Origin: Gynurincola endophyticus
GTDB lineage: Bacteria > Bacteroidota > Bacteroidia > Chitinophagales > Chitinophagaceae
Direction: 5' to 3'
NCBI RefSeq assembly: GCF_003991195.1
Contig: NZ_RCWL01000004.1
Span: 310,001-374,000 of the forward strand
Length of the DNA stretch: 64,000 bases
In this document: positions 57,017 to 64,000 of the stretch, in pieces
How the letters are laid out: each line of letters starts with the position of its first letter
How positions within the stretch are numbered: position 1 is the stretch's first letter
Position numbers and translations under genes: made by a program
The notes under the pieces: model-generated
Told to the model about the DNA's origin: nothing
Database searches by the model: none
What the model saw: only the letters and a program-made list of their open reading frames with translations

Positions 57017-59635
57017 ATGACGACACTTGCATCTAAGAACATCCGATTTTTCGCTTATTGCTTACTTTTATGCCTGGCACCTTTATTTACTTTTTGTCAG
57101 CAATACCCTTTTCAAAACAGTTCACTCGATTTCGAAACCCGTGTGGAAGATTTATTAAAACGATTAACTGTTGAAGAGAAAGTAACTTTAATGCAGGATG
57201 TTTCCAAACCCATCAGCAGATTAGGTATTCAGGAATATAACTGGTGGAACGAAGCTTTACACGGCATTGCCCGTGCCGGTCTGGCCACCGTTTTTCCTCA
57301 ACCGATCGGTATGGCAGCATCGTTCGATCAGGATGCCGTGTTAAAAGTTTTCAGTGCAGTGTCTGATGAAGCACGTGCCAAATACAATGTTTATTCGGCT
57401 AAAAACAGTTACGGGCGATACGAAGGCCTCACTATGTGGACACCCACTATTAATATTTTCAGAGACCCCAGATGGGGACGCGGTATTGAAACCTACGGTG
57501 AAGACCCTTACCTCACCGGTATGCTAGGTTTAGCAGCAGTAAAAGGATTACAGGGTAAATCTCAAAACGGGTATGATAAGCTGCATGCCTGTGCCAAACA
57601 TTTTGCAGTACACTCAGGCCCCGAATGGAACCGTCACTCTTTCAACGCAGCCAATATCAAACCCCGCGATTTGTATGAAACCTATTTACCTGCTTTCGAA
57701 AAACTGGTAAAAGAAGGAAATGTGCAGGAAGTTATGTGCGCCTATAACCGTTTTGAAGGTGATCCGTGCTGCGGAAGCGATCAACTATTAATTAATATAC
57801 TCAGAGAAAAATGGGGCTTTAAAGGCGTCGTCGTAGCTGATTGCGGCGCCATCGCAGACTTTTACAAAGAAAATACCCATATGACACATGCCGATGCCGC
57901 TACCGCCTCAGCTGCAGCTGTTTTAAGTGGAACTGACCTTGATTGCGGTACCAGCTATAAAGCACTGGTGGACGCTGTTAATAAAGGACATATCAAAGAA
58001 GAAGCACTGGATGTTTCTGTAAGAAGACTTTTACTCGCACGTTTCAGATTAGGAGAAATGGATCCACCATCGATGAGCCCGTGGGCTTCTATCAGCGCTG
58101 AAACCATCGCTTCACAGGCACATCATGAGATAGCCCTTGAAATGGCACGCAAATCAATGACACTGCTGCAAAACAAAAACAATATCCTGCCATTACAGCG
58201 CACCGGTATGAAAATAGCCGTAATGGGCCCGAACGCCGACGACTCAGTAATGCAATGGGGCAACTACACCGGTACTCCACCCAATACCATTACAATTTTA
58301 GAAGGAATCCGCAACGCTTTAGGTGATAACTACCCACTCATATACGAACAAGGGAGCGGCCTCGTAGAAAACATGATTCTGCAAAGTGCATTGAATCAAT
58401 GTTTCTCTGATCAAGAGCAAGGCTTTACAGCAAAATACTGGAATACTAAAAACAAAAGCGGTACCGTTGCAGCCACCCAACAACTCACCAATGCTTTTAC
58501 TTTCTGTACCTCTGGCGCTACTGTTTTTGCACCGAATGTAAACCTTACCGGATTCTCGTCGCAATACAACAGTACATTTAAACCGAATAAATCAGGAACT
58601 GTCGTTTTTGACTTTTATGTCAACGGCATTGTCAGCCTGCTCGTTAACGGAAAAGAAGTAAAGAATATCAAAACCGGACATGGAAGCAGAAAGTTCACTC
58701 ATTCGATGAATGTAGAAAAAGGAAAAAATTACGACTTACAAATAGATTTTGCACATAACATGGGCGATGCGCAGCTGAATTTTGACATCGGTTTTAAAGA
58801 AGCTATTGATATTCAAAAGTCATTAGCAAAAGTAGCTGACGCCAATGTCATCATTTTTGTGGGAGGCATTTCACCACAACTGGAAGGAGAAGAAATGGGT
58901 GTTAATCTACCGGGCTTCAGAGGCGGCGACCGTACCGATATCGAACTACCCGCTACCCAGCGGAACTTCATCGCAGCACTGAAAAAAGCAGGCAAAAAAG
59001 TAATCATGGTTAACTGCTCAGGCTCACCAATCGGCTTAACCGAAGAAGTCAAAAACTGTGAAGCCATCTTACAGGCCTGGTATCCGGGCCAGGCAGGCGG
59101 ACAAGCAGTTGCAGAGGTACTATTCGGAGATTATAATCCTTCAGGAAGACTACCGGTTACTTTTTATAAAGACACCACTCAGTTACCTGATTTTGAGAAT
59201 TACGATATGAAAGGGCGTACCTACAGATACCTTACTGCTACCCCACTGTTTCCATTCGGTTTCGGATTGAGCTACACAACGTTTAAATACGGTAATCCCA
59301 TATTGAGCAAAACCGGCATGAAAGCACAGGATTCAGTAATACTCACCATACCTGTTACCAATACCGGTAAAAGAAACGGCGATGAAATTGTACAACTGTA
59401 TGTGCATAGCGAAAATGATAAAGATGGTCCGGTAAAAGCATTACGAGGTGTACAAAGAGTATCGGTTGCTGCCGGACAAACTGTACAGGTTACTTTCAAA
59501 CTAACCGCCAGAGAGTTGGAGTATTGGGACGAATTTCAGCAGGAAATGACTACGAATTCAGGTAATTACAATATTTATGTGGGAGGCAGTTCTGACAATA
59601 AAGATCTGAAAAAAATTAAGATGAGAATTCTTTAA
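57017..59635 (+). CDS. Glycoside hydrolase family 3 enzyme with PA14 insert
   Basis: An 872-residue exported beta-glucosidase or beta-xylosidase. A signal peptide (FFAYCLLLCLAPLFTFCQQ) is followed by the GH3 N-terminal barrel (about 30-350). Key segments are GIARAGLATVFPQPIGMAAS, RDPRWGRGIETYGEDPYLT, CAKHFAVHSGPE and the nucleophile region GFKGVVVADCGAI. A PA14 domain is inserted in the C-terminal alpha/beta domain (about 475-595, from TAKYWNTKNKSGT). A fibronectin III-like end begins near GFGLSYTTFKYGN. The PA14 insert and the DCGAI form suit the xylosidase/BglX-type subgroup. The precise substrate is unknown, and no sus genes lie nearby. Confidence 0.9.
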   Translation: MTTLASKNIRFFAYCLLLCLAPLFTFCQQYPFQNSSLDFETRVEDLLKRLTVEEKVTLMQDVSKPISRLGIQEYNWWNEALHGIARAGLATVFPQPIGMAASFDQDAVLKVFSAVSDEARAKYNVYSAKNSYGRYEGLTMWTPTINIFRDPRWGRGIETYGEDPYLTGMLGLAAVKGLQGKSQNGYDKLHACAKHFAVHSGPEWNRHSFNAANIKPRDLYETYLPAFEKLVKEGNVQEVMCAYNRFEGDPCCGSDQLLINILREKWGFKGVVVADCGAIADFYKENTHMTHADAATASAAAVLSGTDLDCGTSYKALVDAVNKGHIKEEALDVSVRRLLLARFRLGEMDPPSMSPWASISAETIASQAHHEIALEMARKSMTLLQNKNNILPLQRTGMKIAVMGPNADDSVMQWGNYTGTPPNTITILEGIRNALGDNYPLIYEQGSGLVENMILQSALNQCFSDQEQGFTAKYWNTKNKSGTVAATQQLTNAFTFCTSGATVFAPNVNLTGFSSQYNSTFKPNKSGTVVFDFYVNGIVSLLVNGKEVKNIKTGHGSRKFTHSMNVEKGKNYDLQIDFAHNMGDAQLNFDIGFKEAIDIQKSLAKVADANVIIFVGGISPQLEGEEMGVNLPGFRGGDRTDIELPATQRNFIAALKKAGKKVIMVNCSGSPIGLTEEVKNCEAILQAWYPGQAGGQAVAEVLFGDYNPSGRLPVTFYKDTTQLPDFENYDMKGRTYRYLTATPLFPFGFGLSYTTFKYGNPILSKTGMKAQDSVILTIPVTNTGKRNGDEIVQLYVHSENDKDGPVKALRGVQRVSVAAGQTVQVTFKLTARELEYWDEFQQEMTTNSGNYNIYVGGSSDNKDLKKIKMRIL

Positions 59636-59640
59636 TTGCA

Positions 59641-59730
59641 TTACACCGGACACTGCGGCGCTAATATTTCAATAGTTGGCGCCAAACTTTGTCTGGTGTG
59701 GCACCAATAGTTGGTGCCGGACGATGTCCG
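59641..59730 (+). repeat. Cluster of small hairpins after the GH3 gene
   Basis: TTACACCGGACACTGCGGCGC resembles the boundary element of the RHS array at 41031. It is followed by TTGGCGCCAA (59676-59685), a stem GGCACCAA/TTGGTGCC (59700-59718) and CGGAC/GTCCG (59718-59730). AATAGTTGGYGCC occurs twice. The 59700-59718 stem may serve as a terminator. Confidence 0.55.
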
Positions 59731-60015
59731 ATGCTTAATAAAAAAATACTACAGCCCCTTCTAATAAGATACGAAAAATTATTGAATTTTCCAAATCTGT
59801 CGGTATTACTCATTAGCAGGCATTTCCCTTTGGGTAACCGGTGTGCTGCTAACCGGAATCGGCTTAATCCACAACAACCATTACGGATGATAACCACCGC
59901 TAGCCTCTCAACAACACATTAACATTTCGATTCAGACAAAAATGATAAATTTATAATCCCTTCCATCGAAACCACCCTATCCGCATAACACCACCATCAC
60001 TTAATACCTAATATT

Positions 60016-61041
60016 ATGAAAGCAGTACGTTTTTTCGGACATAAGGATGTCAGAGTAGTCAATGATCTGGAAATTCCACAACCACAGGGCGATGAAGTTT
60101 TGTTGAAAATCGGCGGTGCCGGTGTTTGTCACTCAGATTTACACGTCATTGATGACGGTGTGGTATCCGGTGCTGTTTTTACTCTGGGGCACGAAAACGC
60201 CGGTTGGGTGGAGGCAGTTGGCCCCGCTGTTAAAGACTACAAAAAAGGCGAAGCCGTTCTGGTGTATGGCCCCTGGGGATGCGGGCATTGTAAACCCTGT
60301 CAGCAATCAAAAGAAAATTATTGTGATCATCAATCAGAACAGGCATTTGGCGGAGGATTAGGCTTAAACGGTGGCATGGCTGAATACATGCTGGTACCTT
60401 CGTCGCGCTTACTGGTGCCGATTTTTGACCTTGATCCGGTGATTGCCGCACCGCTTACCGATGCCGCTTTAACGCCTTATGCAGCCATTAAACGCTCTTT
60501 AAACAAACTTATGCCGGATGAATACGTTGTGGTCATCGGAATTGGCGGACTGGGACACGTAGCTCTACAGATTTTAAGAGAAATGTCAGGTGCGACCATC
60601 ATTGCCTGCGATATTACTGCCGACCGGTTAGCGTTTGCAAAAAGCCTGGGTGCGGCACACGTAGTAAATTCAAAAGATGCTGACGCAGCAACGCAAATCA
60701 ATAAAATTACAGGAATTAAAAAAGCCAAAGTGGTACTTGATTTTGTAGGTGCTTCACCAACGATTGAGTTAGGAACAAAAATAGTCGGACTAGACGGTGA
60801 TTTGACCATCATTGGACTTGGCGGCGGCCTTTTTCAGTACAACATGATGGGACTCCCATTTGGTGTCAATATGAGCAATCCATATTGGGGCTCACGTACC
60901 GAACTGATGGAAGTGGTCGGTTTAGCACGGCAAAAGAAAATCCATATTGAAATCGAAAAATTTAAATTAGATCAGGCACTGGAAGTTTACGACAAGTTAA
61001 GACAAGGAAAAATCAAAGGCCGTGCAGTGCTTGTTCCATAA
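60016..61041 (+). CDS. Zinc-dependent alcohol dehydrogenase, NAD(P)-type
   Basis: A 341-residue cytoplasmic medium-chain dehydrogenase that oxidises alcohols or reduces aldehydes. The catalytic zinc site has GVCHSDLHVIDDG (Cys near 37) and GHENAGWVEAVG (His-Glu near 60). The structural zinc uses the four cysteines in CGHCKPCQQSKENYC (about 90-104). The Rossmann motif GIGGLGHVALQ lies near 174-184. It ends in the usual KGRAVLVP. A palindromic terminator follows. Substrate specificity cannot be assigned. Confidence 0.92.
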   Translation: MKAVRFFGHKDVRVVNDLEIPQPQGDEVLLKIGGAGVCHSDLHVIDDGVVSGAVFTLGHENAGWVEAVGPAVKDYKKGEAVLVYGPWGCGHCKPCQQSKENYCDHQSEQAFGGGLGLNGGMAEYMLVPSSRLLVPIFDLDPVIAAPLTDAALTPYAAIKRSLNKLMPDEYVVVIGIGGLGHVALQILREMSGATIIACDITADRLAFAKSLGAAHVVNSKDADAATQINKITGIKKAKVVLDFVGASPTIELGTKIVGLDGDLTIIGLGGGLFQYNMMGLPFGVNMSNPYWGSRTELMEVVGLARQKKIHIEIEKFKLDQALEVYDKLRQGKIKGRAVLVP

Positions 61042-61060
61042 AATATTCTAACAGATATAT

Positions 61061-61088
61061 AAAAAGGTAAGCAGCTGCTTACCTTTTT
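61061..61088. terminator. Bidirectional terminator between the adh and acetyltransferase genes
   Basis: A perfect palindrome, AAAAAGGTAAGCAG and its complement, between convergent genes. Confidence 0.85.
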
Positions 61089-61116
61089 AATACTATTGAA
61101 ATAAAATATTTATATC

Positions 61117-61431
61117 CTAATGAAAGCGAGGTAAAAAATCATCTGCAACGATTCTTTTCCATTCAGGGTGTTTTTTGATATAGGCAAAAACCATCTGACA
61201 CAGCGGAACAATTTTGTAATTATTCCCTTCCAGATACACAAGTGTTTTTTCTACCAATGCGGTGGCTACGCCCCGGCCGGCCAATTCTTCAGGACTTTCA
61301 GTATGTAACAATCTCAAACCCTGCTCCTTTTCATCATATTCAATAAAAGCAGTATATCCTTCAACAGTTAATTCAAATCTTTCGTCTTCAACATTTCTGT
61401 TTAGCGGTATATGTAAATATTCTTCTTTCAT
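61117..61431 (-). CDS. Small GNAT-like N-acetyltransferase (YjdJ type)
   Basis: A 104-residue protein of the small GCN5-related acetyltransferase-like family. Key segments are FIEYDEKEQGLRLLHTESPE, the acetyl-CoA-binding GRGVATALVEKTLVYLE, and the closing PLCQMVFAYIKKHPEW. Such short proteins bind acetyl-CoA but often have no known substrate. It lies 59 bp after the pirin gene in the same direction and may be co-transcribed with it. Confidence 0.87.
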   Translation of the reverse strand: MKEEYLHIPLNRNVEDERFELTVEGYTAFIEYDEKEQGLRLLHTESPEELAGRGVATALVEKTLVYLEGNNYKIVPLCQMVFAYIKKHPEWKRIVADDFLPRFH

Positions 61432-61490
61432 TATTAATTTTTTAAAGACTTAAAACAATTAATTACCAGTTTTTTAAACTGCGTGAATTA

Positions 61491-62366
61491 TTAAGACAAT
61501 GTACCGAATTTTCCATTATTAAATTCTTCGATGGCTTCATAAATTTCAGCCTGGGTATTCATCACAAACGGGCCATAATGTGCAATCGGTTCATTAATGG
61601 GTTGTCCGCTCAGTACTAATACCACAGCATCTTCAGTAACTTCTACGTTAAACGCTTCTCCGTCTTTATTCATCAAAGCAACGTGATCAGCTGGTGCGCT
61701 TTTATCTCCGTTTACAAGAATGCTTCCCTCTAATACCAACAACAAGGTGGCATAATCAGCAGGAAAAGAAAACTGAGCGGTTGCTCCCTTTTTAGCCTTC
61801 AGATTATACAAATGAACGGGTGAAAAAGTGCTGGCAGAACCGGTAACACCATCGTAATTACCCGCAATGATTTCAAGCTCGCCCGATCCTTCTGGCAATT
61901 TAACACGATGAATGTCGTTGTTTTTCAGTGCCTGATATTTAGGCGCAGTTTTTTTATCTTTTGCAGGTAAGTTCACCCACAATTGTACCATTTGAAACTC
62001 ACCACCCTTTTTACTCCATTCCGTTTCATGAAATTCTTTATGTAAAATTCCGGAAGCTGCTGTCATCCATTGAACATCACCTTCTCCTATCACACCACCT
62101 CCACCACTGCTGTCTCCGTGTTCAACCCGTCCTTTATATGCAATGGTAACGGTTTCAAAACCTTTATGCGGATGCACGCCCACTCCTTTCGGAATAGCAG
62201 AAGGAGGAAAATTGAATTTTGAATTGTAATCGAGCATAATAAAAGGATCCATACTCTTCATGTCCATTCCGGCAATACCCGGAATAAAATTATGTACTCT
62301 GAACCCATCTCCTACAAAATGAGGCGCCTGAGGCTTTACTATTTTGTTAACAGTTTTTGTATTCAT
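61491..62366 (-). CDS. Pirin-family bicupin protein
   Basis: A 291-residue cytoplasmic iron-binding bicupin. The N-terminal cupin carries the metal ligands in HPHKGFETVTIAYKGRVEHG (His56 and His58 region) and SGILHKEFHE (His and Glu near 101-103). The C-terminal cupin (about 170-280) includes QPINEPIAHYGPFVMNT, a typical pirin end. Several bacterial pirins act as quercetinases or redox-linked regulators. The role here is unknown. Confidence 0.92.
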   Translation of the reverse strand: MNTKTVNKIVKPQAPHFVGDGFRVHNFIPGIAGMDMKSMDPFIMLDYNSKFNFPPSAIPKGVGVHPHKGFETVTIAYKGRVEHGDSSGGGGVIGEGDVQWMTAASGILHKEFHETEWSKKGGEFQMVQLWVNLPAKDKKTAPKYQALKNNDIHRVKLPEGSGELEIIAGNYDGVTGSASTFSPVHLYNLKAKKGATAQFSFPADYATLLLVLEGSILVNGDKSAPADHVALMNKDGEAFNVEVTEDAVVLVLSGQPINEPIAHYGPFVMNTQAEIYEAIEEFNNGKFGTLS

Positions 62367-62750
62367 TATTTACCTTTTTACAAAGGTCGCGGTTGCAGAT
62401 CAACTAAACATTGACCTATGTTAATTACCATTTTCCGGAGAATGCGACAATCAGACCGTCATTTGCTGAAATTTTTCAGATAAATCTTCGCTTGATAGGT
62501 ATAAGCATTTAATAATTTCAGATTAATCACTTAATAATACTGTAAATATCCTTTCCGGTACAATCAACAGGCAGATTTTGTCATACAACATTACTGCATC
62601 AGCTGTTATCAGGATCGTATTCGTGTTTACTAAATGATCATATTAAAATACGTAAACTGAACCAATCTCCACAAAATACCGATCATACACAACCGAATTT
62701 AGATAACTTAGACTGTACATATGATTAACATTCAAAACTAAATTATCATT
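62367..62750. other. Gene-free intergenic stretch
   Basis: About 380 bp between divergent genes, AT-rich, with no coding signal, RNA gene or strong hairpin recognised. It should hold the promoters of the pirin and lipoprotein genes. Confidence 0.45.
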
Positions 62751-63779
62751 ATGAAAAAACTTGTAAACGCCCCATCATTTTCTTATGTTTCTTTCGTTTT
62801 TTTAGCTCTGCTCACCTTTAGTGCCTGTAAGAAAAACGAATATGTTCAGGAACAACAGGTATCTTCCAGATTAGTATTCAGCAATGTGGAAGAACTTTTT
62901 CAAACACTTGAACAGGTAGAAAAACTAAATGACCAGCAATTAAAAGACTGGGAAAGTCAGCGCCAGCATGCATCTTTCAGAACTTATTCACACAACTGGA
63001 AAGACAATTACAATCCTAGCAAAGAAGAAGAAAGTTTATTAGCCTTACCTACTGCCTATCAGGTATTATTAAATAAAGACGGCGAATTTCAGGTAGGTGA
63101 TACGATTGTATGGTATAACCAGGGTGTTAAATATTATGTAGGTGCTGATCAGGGCGACCTGCTGAGAAAAATCAAAAGAAATACTTTATTAGCAGTCAGC
63201 AAAGGTGAGTATTCTTTAAGCACCATTACCACTCTCGATGCCCCTAAAGAGGAAACCATCAATTATCCTTTAAACTTTTTAGACGCCAGTTATCAACGCC
63301 CTTTCACACAACAGTCTTCTACTCAGGGTACAGGTTGCAGAAAGTTCGTACATGAAATTGTCGGAATAGTAGACAACTGGAATACTTTTTCTGATCCGGG
63401 ATGTGGTACTATCAACAGCTTTTACGTAAGAATACTTTTACGTATTAAAATGGAATGGAGAAATTGTAACAATAACAACTACAGGCCTGCCGGTGAAAGC
63501 AGAACGGTTTCATATAACCTGAATAAGAATATCTATCTGAGAAATGTATACCCTCCATGCGGAACACTCGAAGCTACTATACCTTTTACCGGTATACAGT
63601 CTTCAGCACCATTTACCACAACGTCTAACGTTGATGTAGTATTAGGTGGTTATGCAGGTAATGCGCGTCCTATAGCAACCCCTTACTGGGAAGTAAGTTT
63701 AAGCGGTACTATTTATCAATATGTACATGGTGACCTCATTTCAAATGAATGGAATCATGTAGGAACTCCTTTCTTCTAG
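62751..63779 (+). CDS. Lipoprotein of unknown function
   Basis: A 342-residue lipoprotein. The signal (SYVSFVFLALLTFSAC) puts the lipid cysteine near residue 26, followed by KKN, which in Bacteroidota usually does not prevent outer-membrane sorting. The mature part starts with a helical region (VEELFQTLEQVEKLNDQQLK) and ends with a beta-rich domain containing four cysteines (GCRK, DPGCG, RNCNN, PPCGT). No family was recognised. A bidirectional terminator follows. Confidence 0.7.
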   Translation: MKKLVNAPSFSYVSFVFLALLTFSACKKNEYVQEQQVSSRLVFSNVEELFQTLEQVEKLNDQQLKDWESQRQHASFRTYSHNWKDNYNPSKEEESLLALPTAYQVLLNKDGEFQVGDTIVWYNQGVKYYVGADQGDLLRKIKRNTLLAVSKGEYSLSTITTLDAPKEETINYPLNFLDASYQRPFTQQSSTQGTGCRKFVHEIVGIVDNWNTFSDPGCGTINSFYVRILLRIKMEWRNCNNNNYRPAGESRTVSYNLNKNIYLRNVYPPCGTLEATIPFTGIQSSAPFTTTSNVDVVLGGYAGNARPIATPYWEVSLSGTIYQYVHGDLISNEWNHVGTPFF

Positions 63780-63819
63780 CAGAAAGTGGTTTACTAAATA
63801 TATTGTTCTACTATAAATG

Positions 63820-63855
63820 AATAAGCCGGAGTGATAAAAATCACTCCGGCTTATT
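63820..63855. terminator. Bidirectional terminator near the right edge
   Basis: A 16-bp stem AATAAGCCGGAGTGAT/ATCACTCCGGCTTATT with an AAAA loop, between the lipoprotein gene and a converging partial gene. Confidence 0.85.
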
Positions 63856-63883
63856 TCAAATAATAGCTGTATTGAACCCTGTA

Positions 63884-64000
63884 TTATGCTGGATCCACGT
63901 CTTCTGGCAAAACAGGCTTTTTAATCGTTTCTACATTTAATCGCTTATCATCTTTCCATGTTCCTTTAGCCAGCACTTTATTATCTGCCGAATAAAATAC
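63884..64000 (-). CDS. C-terminal fragment of a gene running off the window
   Basis: 39 codons with a stop at 63884-63886. They read VFYSADNKVLAKGTWKDDKR and end KKPVLPEDVDPA. The start lies beyond the right edge. The family cannot be judged from this much sequence. The reading frame and the converging terminator support a real gene end. Confidence 0.55.
   Translation of the reverse strand, partial: VFYSADNKVLAKGTWKDDKRLNVETIKKPVLPEDVDPA

Overview
The window looks like a chromosomal piece of a Bacteroidota genome, probably a Chitinophagaceae-type bacterium. The indications are Bacteroidota-style -7 boxes (TAnnTTTG), AT-rich leaders with little Shine-Dalgarno signal, paired YD-repeat/DUF5977 and RHS proteins, and typical housekeeping genes (tsaD, a trmN6-like gene, rmuC). 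The placement is inferred from protein character, since no database search was possible.

Left flank (1-14.3 kb). These are ordinary genes: a MacB-like ABC permease, tsaD, a tRNA1(Val)-type methyltransferase, an AlaDH/PNT-like dehydrogenase, a GyrI-like protein, a DHFR/RibD-like reductase, a divergent Lrp regulator and MFS exporter pair, an ACR3/BASS-like transporter, a decayed threonine aldolase, rmuC and an RluA-family pseudouridine synthase.

Defence island (14.3-34.0 kb). sbcD and sbcC overlap by 4 bp. They are followed by a tight four-gene operon of a PDDEXK-like nuclease, a HerA/FtsK-type ATPase, HamA (DUF1837) and the HamB helicase. The last two form a Hachiman core. The operon is bounded by two inverted copies of a palindromic repeat. 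After a decayed P-loop gene and a decayed XRE regulator comes a complete Wadjet operon, jetABCD (MukF-, MukE- and MukB-like subunits plus the TOPRIM nuclease). The Hachiman core fused in one operon to a HerA ATPase and a second nuclease is the best candidate here for an under-described system.

Middle (34.0-39.3 kb). This holds a YceI lipoprotein divergent from a membrane-anchored winged-helix regulator, tRNA-Leu(CAA), a small three-gene operon ending in a VOC/glyoxalase protein, and a retropepsin-like aspartic protease.

Polymorphic toxin locus (39.5-56.0 kb, all minus strand). Two large exported YD/RHS proteins are followed by a tail of displaced RHS-tip cassettes. Most cassettes restart at the same RHS core segment, carry a different C-terminal toxin, and are followed by a small secreted or lipoprotein immunity candidate. 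They are separated by repeated spacers with a terminator hairpin and a CCGGA-type hairpin. At least two toxins are frameshifted. The layout fits a silent reservoir of toxin tips for recombination into the expressed Rhs gene.

Right flank (56.2-64 kb). It contains a small Spy-like secreted protein, a GH3 beta-glucosidase with a PA14 insert, a zinc alcohol dehydrogenase, a small GNAT-like acetyltransferase, a pirin, a lipoprotein of unknown function, and a gene fragment running off the end.
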